Shown here: positions 1 through 12,490 of the stretch, piece after piece
Layout: each line of letters begins with the position of its first letter
Numbering within the stretch: the stretch's first letter is position 1
Assembly (NCBI GenBank): GCA_900491605.1
Contig: UESW01001883.1
Coordinates: 149,259 to 213,258, forward strand
Source: Calamus simplicifolius
Taxonomy: Eukaryota > Streptophyta > Magnoliopsida > Arecales > Arecaceae
Length of the DNA: 64,000 nt
Direction of reading: 5' to 3'
Made by a program: the position numbers and the translations under genes
The notes under the pieces: generated by a model
The model's database searches: none
What the model was told of the DNA's origin: nothing
What the model saw: only the letters and a program-made list of their open reading frames with translations

Positions 1-808
1 CCCTCGGGCTGGTCCTAGGCGGCCACAGTCATGTTAGGCCCCTAGCCGGCCCCCGGGCTGGTCCTAGGCGGCCACAGTCATGTTAGGCCCCTAGCCGGCT
101 CCCGGGCTGGTCCTAGGCGGCCACAAATATGTTAGGCCCCTAGCCGGCCCTTGGGCTAGTCCTAAGCGGCCACAGTCATGTTAGGCCCCTAGCCGGCCCC
201 CGGGCTGATCCTAGGCGGCCACAGTCATGTTAGGCCCCTAGCCGGCCCCCGGGTTGGTCTTAGGCAGCCACAAATATGTTAGGCCCCTAGCCGGCCCTCG
301 AGCTGGTCCTAGGCGGCCACAAATATGTTAGTCCCCTAGCCGGCCCTCGGGCTGGTCCTAGGCGGCCACAGTCATGTTAGGCCCCTAGCCGGCCCCCAGG
401 CTGGTCCTAGGCGGCCACAATCATGTTAGGCTCCTAGCCAGCTCCCGGGCTGGTCCTAGGCGGCCACAGTCATGTTAGGCCCCTAGCCGGCCCTCGAGCT
501 GGTCCTGGCGGCTACAGATATGTTAGGCCCCTAGCCGGCCCCCGGGCTGGTCCTAGGTGGCCACAGTCATGTTAGGCCCCTAGCCGGCCCCCGGGTTGGT
601 CTTAGGCGGCCACAAATATGTTAGGCCCCTAGCCGGCCCTCGAGCTGGTCCTAGGCGGCCACAAATATGTTAGGCCCCTAGCCGCCCTCGGGCTGGTCCT
701 AGGCGGCCACAGTCATGTTAGGCCCCTAGCCGGCCCCCGGGCTGGTCCTAGGCGGCCACAGTCATGTTAGGCCCCTAGCCGGCCCTCGAGCTGGTCCTAG
801 GCGGCCAC
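1..808. repeat. 49-bp GC-rich tandem array (about 16 copies)
   Basis: The motif gggctggtcctaggcggcca recurs at 6, 55 and 104 and then on to about 808, which gives a 49-bp period. Copies differ by a few substitutions, such as cacagtcat versus cacaaatat. Open frames crossing the array are products of the repeat and are not genes. Confidence 0.93.
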
Positions 809-965
809 AAAAGCCATGCACCTACCAGGCACGAAGCCCGACACCCGTCGGCAGATAAAGCCCTGCACCAGCCACGCATAAAGCCCTGCACCAGCCAGGC
901 ACGAAGCCTGACACCCGTCGGCGGATAAAGCCCTACACCAGCCAAGTATGAAGCCTCGCATCAGG
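809..965. repeat. Short tandem repeat with gataaagccc units
   Basis: Two to three imperfect copies of a unit containing acacccgtcggc(a/g)gataaa and caccagcca follow directly on the 49-bp array. Confidence 0.7.
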
Positions 966-1181
966 CAAGGATCAGCCACTTGAGAGGTAACACCCCTTTT
1001 GCCTTGCTGGGGTGGACCCGCTTCGTCTCAGGGGCGAGGGGGCATATGATGTGGCTGATCCAACACCGTTAGAGAACCGTGAAGAAGGAAACCGACGGAG
1101 CCCCCCCTTTTTTTTATCAAAGGGCCCTTCGACCACAGTAGCATTTATGGCCTTATAAAGCCACGCGCACCCGATAGCTCC

Positions 1182-1925
1182 TTGGCCGATAGCTCCAAGA
1201 CCGGCAGCCGAGAGCTCCAAGGCCAATGGCTCCATGGCCGACGGCCCCGGCACCTCCAAGCCAAGCGGCCCCGGCATCTTCCTAGCCGGCCCCGGCTTGT
1301 CCAAGCCAGGCAGCACCAGCATCTCCCAACCGGCCCCGGCACCTTCCAAGCCATGCGGCCCCAGCACCTTCCCAGCCGGCCCCAGTACCTTCCTAGCCGG
1401 CCCCGGCGTGTCCAAGCCAGGCGGCACCGGCATCTCCCAGCCGGCCCCGGCACCTTCCTAGCCGGCCCCGGCGTGTCCAAGCCAGGCGGCCCCGGCATCT
1501 CCCAGTCAGCCCCGACACCTTCCTAGCCGGCTCCGGCCTATCCAAGCCAGGCAGCCCCGGCATCTTCCTAGCCGGCCCCGGCCTGTCCAAGCCAGGCGGC
1601 CTCGGCACCTCCAAGCCAGGCGGCCCCGGCATCTCCCAGCCGGCCCCGACACCTTCCTAGCCAGCCCCGGCCTGTCCAAGTCAGGCGGCCCCGTCATAAC
1701 CCAGCCAGCCCCGGCACCTTCCTAGCCGGTCCCGGCCTATCCAAGCCAGGCGGCCCGAGCATCTTCCTAGCCGGCCCCGGCCTATCCAAGCCAGGCGGCC
1801 CCGGCACCTCCAAGCCAGGCTGCCTCGGCATAACCCAGTCGGCCCCGGCACCTTCCTAGTCAGCCCCGGTCTGTCCAAGCCAGGCGGCCCCCGCACCAAG
1901 CTAGGCGGCCCCGGCGTGACCAAGC
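1182..1925. repeat. GC-rich minisatellite (ggccccggca / tccaagccaggc)
   Basis: Short units combining ggccccggca, cctccaagccaggc and tcttcctagcc repeat in variable order with an irregular higher-order pattern. All three frames on both strands stay open for long stretches because of the repeat. The predicted Pro/Gly/Arg-rich peptides are not credible proteins. Confidence 0.9.
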
Positions 1926-2568
1926 CAAGTGACCTGACACTCTCTGGCCGGCCCCTCCCCGGCACTTCCTGGCCAGGAGGACGGCCTCTACTTTCCCCTC
2001 TCCGTTGGAACAGGACCCACCAAATAGCTGCAGCCACCCACCTTGATGAGACTTGACCTGCAGTCCTAACATATCAAAGAAGGAAGCAAGCTCTGCCATT
2101 GCTGCCATCACCATAAAAGTCTTGACAAGTGGCAGCTTGTTGAGCCTCACAGGTGTCAACCCTGACATTTCACCCCCCAAAAGTCCCTAGTCATCATGAC
2201 ACTTCAGCCACTCAGACTAAATGAGCTCCCAAAAGTCATGGTCCATCATGAGGCTCCACGTGACTCCTTTCCACTAGAGGACAAGAACCCAAACTTCTCA
2301 AGCAAGTTTTACAGAGTATAAAGATAAATAAATTAGGTAAGAAGAGGTAACTCCAAAGGACTCAACACGCTCATTCTGAGCCTCTCTCTCTTTCTTTTTC
2401 GAGCTTCCTCAAGCTCACGGCTGTGACCTCGATTGCTGACTTGGGCGTCGAAGGGTCTCACCGGAGGATCCCTCCGGTCCTGGGACTTTTTTGCAGGCAA
2501 CCAGGCGAAGCGAGGATTCAAGAAGCACTTCATCTCCGACGTCCAAGAGAGGTGATTGAGTGTCAACA

Positions 2569-4552
2569 ACCTGCATTGATTTAAAAGAAAGGAAAATAGG
2601 ATCTGATCACCATCTATATGAAGTCTCGCCTACATTGATTCAGCAATATATACTCATGCTTCTTAGTTGATCAGAACAAATTTTGGCTCGACTTAGTTAC
2701 AACCTTAACACCATACAATCATGGGTAGGTAATGCATATAAGTATACGCGAGCAATTCGCATGACATTTCTGACCGATAATAAAGAACAATCTAAATCAC
2801 AAAACATGACCTTTAAAGTCTAAACGAGTATTGGGGTTGAAAAGTTTTACAACCCATAATATACAGGAATTAAAAAAAAAAAAACCTTATGTCTATGCAG
2901 AATAACTCACTCATGATAAGTGGATAAATTTAAAAAAAATAAAGATTGAAAACCTTTTTATGAACCGTTAGAAAACAAGAAAAAGCAATGAGATGATAAG
3001 ATGTGACAACAAGCCATTACTCACTTATGATCAAAAGTATATAATTTAGAGCATACTAAAGAGAGGCCTTGATAACTTTAGCTGATGTATATATTGACCT
3101 TAAAGAGAATTCATTTTTTTTTCCTTGAAGATTCCAAACTTTAGATTCACTATGCAAAGTCCTTTTTGGAGAAAATTTAAGATGAGAGTACTCCCCAACG
3201 AAGCTCTCATGAGAAGAATCAGGATAATTTTAATCTAGGGCGAAAAATTAACACTCAAGTATGTTGGCTCTTTAACCATGACAAGCCAACGAAGGAAAGA
3301 GATGAATATTGCTTATTTTTCTTCGCATCAATAAATTCAATATGCAATTATAGCGGAAGCTAAAAACATATGCAGTATACCATTGTCTTAGTTATTGACA
3401 AAAAAATAAAAATAATTAAAAGGTTTGAAGTTCAAAATCTAACTATTTGTTTCACTAGGAGTGAAAAATAACAAAGGGATTTTCACTCGAATATTTTGAA
3501 AAAAAAAGAAAAAGAAAAGAGGAATATACATATGAGAGAACGGAAAGTTTGTGACATTCAAAGCAAGTTTATTATAATTATAGAAGAAATTTGAAGTGCC
3601 AAAGAAGGATTAACGTTTGTTTCTAAGTGAATTAATGGAAGGAGTAATTTTCTAACTGGGGATAATCAATCTAAGTAAGGTTAATCTAATCCTATTTATA
3701 AGAAAATAGTTACAAAAGTTAACAAAGCTAGAATTAAAGATTAAAAGATACTAAACTTCTCTTGAATTTGGTGGTTTCATTGGCAAGGCTCTAAGAAGCT
3801 TTATTCTTATGGTGATCTAGTTATCATCTCATAGTTTTTGACAATGGTACAATTCGACCAGATGGAATTAGCTTGGTTTGGGTCTCCTCTTGTGTTTGGT
3901 TTGAGCTACCTTGTATCAAAGTTTCATAAAAGAATAACATTTAAACAATTTGATCTAACCTTCCAACATAACTTAGAATGATGTTGATATTTATTTGAAA
4001 GTCAAGTTTGATTCAGCTAGAATTCTTTTTTTTTTTTCTTCAAAAATTGAACTTTAATTCCATCCATTAAAGAGCCTCGTCAAGGTCTTTAACTTTTTAT
4101 ATTATTCATATTATTTAGGATTTATACTTCTCTTTATACTATTCACATACAGGTAGAAGCATTATAAAATTTACTAAGTCTTTTTTTTAAAAAAAAAAAA
4201 GCATGGATATCCCTTCAAAATAAAAGGAAAAAAATTCTTAAAAGCACACTTTAGATGTTCTGCCAAATCAAAAGAAGAAATATTTAAACATTATGGGATG
4301 GATTGCATAAATATAGAATGTTGGTTCTTTATATGATTAGACCCACTGCTAAACTTCTACATATATTCATGCAATGGAAGTTAATCGAGCAAGTGATATG
4401 CTGGGAATACAAACAAAACATACAAATCCTTATCCTAAGAGATTGTGATTTATATGAAGGGTAACAACTCACGTCATGTCTCCAAATAAGTTAACACATA
4501 AGATAGTGCAATTTAGATGGCTAAGGTTCTTAACCTACTTTCAGCCTTATTT
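2569..4552. other. AT-rich intergenic sequence, no gene seen
   Basis: No long open frame, RNA gene or clear mobile element was recognised. The stretch holds A and T homopolymer runs typical of plant intergenic DNA. Confidence 0.6.
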
Positions 4553-4745
4553 AGAGCATTGGAAAAAGTCTTCCTGCATAGCTCTTCGGTGCAGCAAGGA
4601 CGCATCGGCCATGCAGATTGACCGTTCGTGCATGCCGACGTGCGTGTGATGATCCAATAGACCTTGTCACCAACACGCGCGAGCGGTCAATCCGACTTGC
4701 TGCACGAAAGGCGATACAGCAAGTCTTTTTCTTAGAACAAGAGCT
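4553..4745. mobile_element. MITE-like foldback element
   Basis: The left half (gagcattggaaaaagtcttc, then ggtgcagcaag, then attgaccgttcgtgcatg) is matched in inverted orientation by the right half (agctcttgttctaag, aaaaagacttgctg, cgtgcagcaag, attgaccgctcg). The roughly 190-bp unit can fold into one long imperfect hairpin and is more GC-rich than its surroundings. No clean target duplication was found, so the superfamily is unassigned. Confidence 0.6.
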
Positions 4746-6529
4746 TTACATGGTATAAAAAACATAATTTTCAACCCAACAAAACTAAATTAAAGAAAAC
4801 AAAAGAGGAGGAGCATCGAGCATATATCCCATATCTTTATTATTGCCCAAAGAGAACCCTAAGCATATATCCCATTTCTTTGTTATCGCTCAAAGAAAAC
4901 TGGGACAAGCCTCTATGGCACATCATTCTGATTTTTAAATATGGCGACAAGAAACCCCTATTCTATAGTCCTCAAACAGATTCTGTTTTCTGACTTCTCT
5001 GGATTGACTCGCATTAAAATAGTATGATTATCCATCTGTACCCAAAAAAATAAAAAAAATAAAATAAGAAAACTCGGAACAGCGTTGATCCAATCAAGAT
5101 AATGGATATCCGGAATCAACAACACTTACTGGATGGTAGCCACTTCGTTTGCATCAGATATTTCCTTTATCCAAAGGAATCGGTGCAATGCGCGATATAA
5201 AAGCGTTCCATAAAAAACGATGGATGGATCAAACAAGAGCGATTATTAGAGAAAAGGTTTCATCATTATTCATCCATGTCAATCAAGTCCGTAACATCAT
5301 CAGGGGTGAAAGGAGATGTCGGTGATCCTCTCCACCTTATATTAATGAGTAGAGCCGATAGCCTGATCCGCAGAAGTCGCCCAACCACCAGCAGGAGCAA
5401 GAAAAGAAATTAAGGTCAGGGATGATGTTCTTTTTGGGGATGGGGTGGGGCGGGGAGGGAACAAGCGGTAGCCTCAGCAAACTCAAATTAGCCCAATGTT
5501 CATTGTTCCAGGAATCAACCATTGTCAAGCGCCTTATTTGAAATCCTGTACAACACCGCAAATGGTTGTCCCGAATGCATCGGAAATTTGATCATAAAAC
5601 CAGCTTCAATTGCCCAGCAGAACCATAAATACCCACCACGCCCAAACCTGAATTATCCTAATGCAATTATTTACACAAGATAGATATTACAACCATGCTC
5701 TCAGCTGGATCACAATCTTGAACAAGAGCCTTAGCCTCTAAACACTGATGCACTCTCCTGGTTTTCAGGTTTTTGCACGCAGAGACAGCTTTTTTTAGAG
5801 GCTCATCAACCAAAAAAAGATTGGCAACCTGCTATAAAGCCATCATCTCTTTGCTGTCTAGACACAAGTCCAAAATCCATTGTGATGAAGGTGCTTCTCC
5901 ATCTCTGCACCAGGTCTGATTGATGCATTGCGGCTATCAAACCCTCAATGTAATTTTGAAATGTAGAGGAGCTCCATCCATCTTCGCATATAAAGTTGTC
6001 TTATATTAACAAAGCAACGAGAAACATGCTGATGGATTTTAAACACTAACAAGGGCTGCATTAGCACGATGTTTATATACACAAACAAATGTCACAGGCA
6101 TCCTATAGCAACAAAAGAAAATGAAATTTAGACATAAAAAGATAGAATGTCCACATGGTGCAGGGGAGCCTTGGACGCTTGCTCGTCAAGGATCATAGAA
6201 ATGAGATCTACGCCTCCCATATCTGTTCATATTTTGCACAAGCAATTAAACATCAGCCAGAGTTACCAGAAGCCGACAAAGAAAACCATAACTACCGAGA
6301 ATAAGCCTTATTCCGTCTTGAATTCTTGAAAGGGGAAAACCAGGACAACACAAGCATTAGGATGGGGGGATGGTGGCACGGCAGGTTAAAGATGCATAAC
6401 AGAACTCAGGTTTCATTTCAATTTGGTTAGGCATGTTCTTGATCAGCGAACCAAATCAAATTAATCAATAGGAAAGACTTCTTTAACTTCCAACACAATC
6501 AATGCCTAAAGTATACCACGAAAAGAAAT
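4746..6529. other. Region downstream of the DUF1644 gene, possibly 3' UTR
   Basis: No coding frame with recognisable homology is present. It lies 3' of the DUF1644 stop on the minus strand and may contain that gene's 3' UTR or a UTR exon, because a good splice donor (AG|GTTTGT) overlaps the end of the coding exon. Nothing here proves transcription. Confidence 0.35.
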
Positions 6530-7480
6530 TTAAACAAACCTGTAATGGCTGGGGGGGATTCTTCTGGCTCCGGATGCTGCACCACCACCACCACCATGAC
6601 TAGGGGTTCCTAGATACTCATCATCGGTTTCATCAAATCTGTATTCTCTTATGTCTACAGATCTCGTAAAACCATCATCCAGATTTGAATCATCAGAGCT
6701 TGATTGGCGACTGCTTCTCCTTTCACTCCTTCTTTCGCTCCTTCCTGATCTCCGTCGGTTTCTTGAAGCCCTGAAATTTACAAACAAAATACAGGAGGTC
6801 CACCACTTGCGTCTATTCCGGTGGAAATTGTCATGCTCATCTCCTGTCTCCTCATCCCCATACTCTATAACATAGTCCCCTAAAACCACACCATGAGGTA
6901 CTTCTGCATGTATGGTGCTCAAGACATCTATGATATCTGAGGACTGCTGGAAATTTTCCCAATCTAGTTGTCTTGCGGGGTCTATTTCAGAAGGACGTGA
7001 ATGGGGGTGTTTGAATTGAGTGTGCTCCTGTAGCTCACAAAAGTTGCCAACATATGAACAGTATTTCTCTTGGCAGCACCGTTTTTTCATGTTCAGGTGC
7101 AGGCGGGCATCATCAATTATGATCCACCCTGTTACATCTCCTCTACATAGTGGGCAGGTTGGGCGGCTGCTGGGGCTTGATGGGATCTCTTGAATGCTCT
7201 CCAAAGAAGTCCCATTTGTAGCTGATGAAACTTTTGTGATTGCAGGCAGCCCATATGCACTCATAAAACGAGCGAGACAGTTTGAGTGGGTGTGATCTGT
7301 ATCACACATAAATGGTCGACACCCCTTATCATACGAGGAGCACTGCAGTAATACTCCATTGTGTGGGAAATCCAAACATATTGGGCAAGTCACATCTTCC
7401 AAATTACTATCTAACTGTATGTCTTCCAGGTCCAGTGAGTTCTGCTCAATACCTCTTTTATGATAAGTGTCTGAAGCCAT
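6530..7480 (-). CDS. DUF1644 family protein (RING-like, putative stress-related)
   Basis: This is a single coding exon of 316 residues. The DUF1644 signature begins at residue 30 with a Cys-rich RING-like core: CPIC at 32-35, CSSYDKGC to 54, MCDTDHTHSNC at 58-68, and CPLCRGDVTGW at 109-119. Downstream are a WWTSC motif, an Arg/Ser-rich basic stretch (RNRRRSGRSERRSERRSSR) and a Gly-rich C-terminus. I chose the ATG at 7480 (MASDTYHK) because an upstream in-frame extension crosses a good acceptor at about 7553 (pyrimidines then atatccag) and starts without ATG. The family is plant-specific; some rice members have been linked to drought and salt tolerance, but the biochemical role is unclear. The end is uncertain: AG|GTTTGT sits three codons before the stop, so the last residues may instead come from a downstream exon. 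Confidence 0.88.
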   Translation of the reverse strand: MASDTYHKRGIEQNSLDLEDIQLDSNLEDVTCPICLDFPHNGVLLQCSSYDKGCRPFMCDTDHTHSNCLARFMSAYGLPAITKVSSATNGTSLESIQEIPSSPSSRPTCPLCRGDVTGWIIIDDARLHLNMKKRCCQEKYCSYVGNFCELQEHTQFKHPHSRPSEIDPARQLDWENFQQSSDIIDVLSTIHAEVPHGVVLGDYVIEYGDEETGDEHDNFHRNRRKWWTSCILFVNFRASRNRRRSGRSERRSERRSSRQSSSDDSNLDDGFTRSVDIREYRFDETDDEYLGTPSHGGGGGAASGARRIPPSHYRFV

Positions 7481-7552
7481 GCAAAACTTTCTTAAGCAAA
7501 CTTTACTACCATTGAAAGTAGATTTAGCTAAAATGTGACCGGAAGAACCTGG
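7481..7552 (-). other. 5' UTR part of the DUF1644 coding exon
   Basis: On the minus strand a pyrimidine-rich tract ends in atatccag and the sequence up to the ATG has no upstream ATG. It is best read as untranslated leader after a 5'UTR intron. Confidence 0.55.
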
Positions 7553-10500
7553 ATATAATATCAAAGAAAAAGATTCATGAAGGCTTTCAAGTATAAGGAT
7601 CTTAATCGGAATATCAGGGGCAAATTTTTTTCCACATACATGATTTGAGACAACATTTGTAGCACTAAAGTATCCTGATAGTTAAATGGATTGTTATATG
7701 GTTGCAATTGTATATTATATAGTCACAGGTATGACAATGTATTTGATCTACAAAGAATGAAAACCTAGTGACTCACTTTATGACCACTTCACAAAATGCA
7801 AAATGAAGTAGCTGGAGGAGTGACAGTAAAACTCCTTGACATCATTGGCGTGTCAAACTTACCCAGGCTTCTTCCATCATAGATCAGCTACTTGTGTAGC
7901 ATGCCTCAACCACAAACATCCCAGGTAATTTTCTACTTAATATCATGATAATTACCTTCTTAATATTCTTACCTTATTACATGAAAGGGAAGGACTGGTT
8001 CAATAACTCTTTTAACACAAATACAAAATGAGGCAACCTGAATTTCAATACAAGCTTCCATGAAAGTTCAGCTTGAATATATTTAAGATAAGCATGTTTT
8101 ATGGCGCAATAATATCATGCTTCCTTTTCACTAGTTTACATTTTTGTTTGTACAAGCCATCAATAAAGTAGAAGTCGTCTTGTTGTATGGATCAAGGTTC
8201 GTTGCTCAAGGAACCTATATTGGTATTGCACTGATATGATGTCAGTATGCTTAATATGCGGGTCAGTTGAGACACAATATTAATTAGTGCCAAGTCAGGA
8301 TTCAATACTGGTAAGGTACAATATATCTGATAGAGGGATGCATCAGTACGACATTCCATGGATTGTTAAATTTAATTTAGTTAGATTAAATTAACTCTTG
8401 CTCATATACAAAACAAAAAATTATAATAATACATATATAATGCATTCAATTGTGAAATACATATACTATAGTACACACCAAATTTCCTTTGTTGATGACT
8501 TGATTAGGCACTATATCAAGGACAATGTTCAAGCATGAATTAAGATCCTGCTATCCACTTAATAAAATCATTCCTTGAAATCAAATTAAGCACGGCATAT
8601 ATCATCAACTTTCCATCAGTAAGTACTTACATGCATTTATTGAATTTGATAGTTAAAAAATCCTCTCTAACGTCTATCATCAATCTATCAAGTGCAATTA
8701 AATTCTTTTTTTTTTAAATGAGGCTTCCTTTATTTTCTCAATTGATCCATCAGATAAATTTATCTGATAAACTAAACAAAAGAATAATTTTCAAATGGGT
8801 TAAAATATTAAATAGGAAGTAAGTTGTGTCAACCAATTTTCAGAGATAGATAAAATATTCTTCAAAACTTTCAAATAACCAAATTGTTTGCCAGCTATAC
8901 AACTGCTCAGAAATTATTCATGAAATATTCACAAGTTATCCATGAAACACTCAACAAATTTATGCAATAAAATGCAACCTGTTGATGTTGGAATTATTTG
9001 GAGACGAAGTCCTATTGATAATAACAATAATGATGATTAATAAGGTTGCTTGCACTATACCATTGACATCATCATGATAAATCTAAGCACCCACCTGACA
9101 TGCGTGCATGCAAAACAAAACAAATATTGAAAAATGACCTTAGCAAATCAAATAAAATCTCACGAATGCAGTACGATTTAGAGCACAAAAAATCTCTAAT
9201 TTAGCTGTATTCAATACCGACCACCAAATATATTGCACAAAGAATGTCTTGTTGGAACCTCTTGGATACAAATAAGAGAACAAACTAACACATAATGCTT
9301 AAGCAGACTTTGCCCCCTTTTTTTTCTTAGGCAAAAATTAACTTCAGTTTAAGTTGACTTCTAAAGGATCATTTCAAAGATTACTACTGGAAACGGATGA
9401 AGGGCCATTCAAAAGTATCTAAATTCAGCAGCTATAAAAATGATTGTCAGTTCTCCAAGTGTAAACCACACAGGACAACTTTGTATTGCACAAGAACTTT
9501 CTTGTGACATAGAATGCAAGTTTGACACACAGCTATTTGAAAAATGAGGCATGGCTTTTATACACAAGTTTCCACACAATGAGTCTAGTCCAGCTGCCTA
9601 GATACCATCCTCCTAATTTGTCCAAAGAGCGAGTGGTTGTCTAGGACTGGTAAATGGTAGGTGTTTGCTGTCATGCTTGAAGTGTACGAAGTAACTTGTG
9701 GACATAGAGATTGTAGACATAGCGTACCTTGGTAACTGCTGTGCTATTTTAGCAATATATTACTTGGTTATGCTAGATCATTGTTAGTTTGCTGCTGCTA
9801 ATCTTTTTATATAGCATGTTATGTTTCTACTTGGTAAGATAGCAAATAACTTGGAAAAGTTCGGGCAGAATTGTGAAAAGAGGGAATGTAAGAAAATGAT
9901 TGCTAGGCTAAACAGCAAAACATGCGAAGGTCTAACATAAAGCTCATAATGGCATAAGGAGACCCTGGAATGTGAACCTTGCCACAACAGAGAAGTGGTG
10001 TTCAGGCCAAGTTACCTCCTAGTGAAGACTTATTTGGAAAAATACAGTGACGATGTGGTTCTATAAGGTGATGAAGGCTCACTGTTCCCCACTTATCAGA
10101 AATTGAACTTATCCAATTAACCATATGCTTTCAATGTGAAGTGTAAAGGTTGAGACGTGTCATTATACAACATTATTTTGGGGTGGCAGGGTCAGGTGCC
10201 ATCACTGATAACAAATTGTACTCTCATGTAGGCAACTATAAATTTGCAGGTGGCATACTAGGGGAACTTAAACTATAATCTCAATAAAGTTTCATGATAT
10301 ACCTTTCAGAAATTGTTTTGGAAGCACCAAGTTTCCAAGAATCCATCACCCAAGATGACCATTTAAAGAAAGCCATGCTAAAGCATACTTCAATATAGCC
10401 AGTATTTGCATTCACTCAAAACATAACTAGGATAAATAGCATGTCCATTATAGGTGGGATTTGCTGCATACTTAAAAACAGTTTTGTGCTACCCAACAAT

Positions 10501-11147
10501 CATTTTCTAACCACCAAACACTATCAATCATATTTTACATACCCATGCATCCAAGCTTCCTTCACAATCTGAAGTAACCATGTATAATTTTGTTCTCTTC
10601 CAATCCATATGATATCATCACATAGTACCTTTCAGAGTTGCCTTGAATTTTAAGAGCGATTAATTTAATAACTGATAAATAATTTCAAGTACTACAGTAC
10701 CATGACCACTTTAAATCTTTAATTTTCTTACAATCAATGCTCTTGATTATTTCGTTGCATATAGAAAAAATCTCCTTTATCTTGCAATGATATCCTCATT
10801 CCATCTTTTTATAAAAGAAAATTGTTCCACCCTAAAATTCATCTCTCCTTTTAGATATCCTAATTGTTCATTGTATTATGCCCAGCATTTATCTTGCTGA
10901 ACTCTTCTCTACCATATTAGATCATATCTAACTTCGTGCTTTAATCACTCCCATGTTCCCTGCCTTGTCCCACCCCTGTCCTGGAAAATTTTCCTATCCA
11001 CTAGCCGATTCTTTGTTATGAGAGTCTTCAAGTCAAATTTAAACACAACAACTTCCCTCACTTCTATACAAACAACCATCTATGTTCTTCCCTTCTTGAA
11101 GTACCTCCCACAATATCTGTCAAACCAATATGATAGGTGATGCTGCA

Positions 11148-11247
11148 ATCTAAGAAACTACTCTATGTAAATCTGCAATCTAAGAAACTACTCTATGTAA
11201 ATCTGCAAGCTAAGAAACTACTCTATGTAAATCTGCAAGCCCCAGAA
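11148..11247. repeat. 30-bp tandem repeat, three to four copies
   Basis: Units reading aagaaactactctatgtaa plus atctgca(a/g)(t/c)ct are repeated nearly identically in tandem. Confidence 0.9.
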
Positions 11248-11415
11248 ACCCAACAGCCTTTTCAGCAACCCTAACTCATGGAGACAAACACACACGCACG
11301 CACGCATGCAAGCATATAGATACATATGAACATAAATATACTTGCACGCAAACATGTATGCATGTGTACATATACACAGACATACATTCATGCACATATA
11401 AACAGTTTTTTAGCG

Positions 11416-11870
11416 AAATGTGATCAACATGGACCAATTCACTAAAGTAGAAGACAATTAAACATTTGGGTGATCACAGTATATTGCAAGGCATCAGAAA
11501 TGACTTACTATTCAAATTCTTAAAATGATAAGATGCCAATTCACTAAAATAAGTGAATTAAACATCAGGGTGATCGCAGTATATTACAGGTCATCATAAA
11601 AGACTTACTGTTCAAATTTTAAAAATGATAATATACCAAATATATGTGATCAACATGGACCAATTCACTAAAGTAGAAGACAATTAAACATTTGGATGAT
11701 CACAGTATATTGCAAGGCATCAGAAAGGACTTACTATTCAAATTCTTAAAATGATAAGACGCCAATTCACTAAAATAAGTGAATTAATCATCAGGGTGAT
11801 CGCAGTATATGTCATCATAAAAGACTAACTGTTCAAATTTTAAAAATGATAAGATGCCAAATATATGGCT
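11416..11870. repeat. Nested tandem duplication, period about 225 bp
   Basis: A block starting at tgtgatcaacatggaccaat and continuing through cagtatattgcaaggcatca to aaaaatgataa is repeated at about 11645. Each block itself holds two diverged half-units (ccaattcactaaa, then ggtgatc(a/g)cagtatat), so four related half-units are present. Confidence 0.85.
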
Positions 11871-12204
11871 CTTCAAATGAGCTTAATAAAGTGTATGCAC
11901 ACAAATCACTTAGCTAAGACATAACTCATCAGAAAAATCACAATCCAACATGTAACAGAGAACTATCACAGAAATAATTCATTCCATGCAGCCTTCCATT
12001 CATACATGCAAGAGAAGCCAATACATAATTGCCAACAAAATTTATGAGGAAACAAGAGCTGTACAAATATACCAAACGTGAGCATAGCCTGGCCTTCAAC
12101 GAATTTTGGTTCTTATATGATGAAAGACTGTAAATTAATCAATTAATCAGCAAGCGCTATCTCGATCTTGATACTCAAAAAGATATCCTAAAACCAAAGC
12201 CAAA

Positions 12205-12490
12205 CGACAATAACAATGACAATAATAAAGCCTTAATCCCAAACTAGTTAGAATCAGCTAATGAATACTTTTTTTCCATTTAACTTGGTTTTGAGTCATA
12301 TTTCTGTAAGATGCAAAGAATTTAAATCTTTCCATAACATTCTCTCATGTAATTTTGATCTATCTCTATTTTTTTGTTTACATGTATCGAATCACTTATT
12401 GAGTGATGCATTTTAGGTCTATATTGCACATATTCAAATCATTTAAGTTATCCTTCCATTAATTTATCCGTACTACCATTACCTTTTAAC
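12205..12490 (-). mobile_element. LINE-like 3' fragment (RTE type)
   Basis: Read on the minus strand, the segment ends in a G/T-rich simple tail after aactagtttgggattaaggc. That arrangement is typical of plant RTE-type LINE 3' ends. No coding frame remains and the left border is vague. Confidence 0.4.

Larger units (their letters stand above)
1..2568 (+). mobile_element. Probable LTR (right-hand part) of a large Ty3/gypsy element
   Basis: The segment runs from GC-rich tandem arrays through a TATA-like site (gtataaagataaataa, about 2317-2332) and a CT-rich stretch to a GC-rich end that closes with caaca at 2568. The last 170 bases (gacttgggcgtcgaagggtc, then gggacttttttgcaggca) resemble the ends of the solo LTR at 16896-17637 and of the LTRs at 53521 and 60030, which share the order gcgtcg(g/a)agggtc then gcagg. 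The left border lies outside the window, so no target-site duplication can be tested. Solo LTR, 3' LTR or a non-LTR repeat block are all possible; the family assignment is inference. Confidence 0.5.

Noticed and set aside
972..2037. Pro/Gly/Arg-rich open frames on both strands
   Set aside because: They follow the minisatellite; all frames are open together and the peptides are simple repeats.
7481..7564. N-terminal extension of the DUF1644 frame
   Set aside because: The upstream start is TTG, not ATG, and the extension crosses a strong splice acceptor.
11148..11247. Possible CRISPR-like array
   Set aside because: The repeats are directly adjacent with no unique spacers, and the DNA is plant nuclear.
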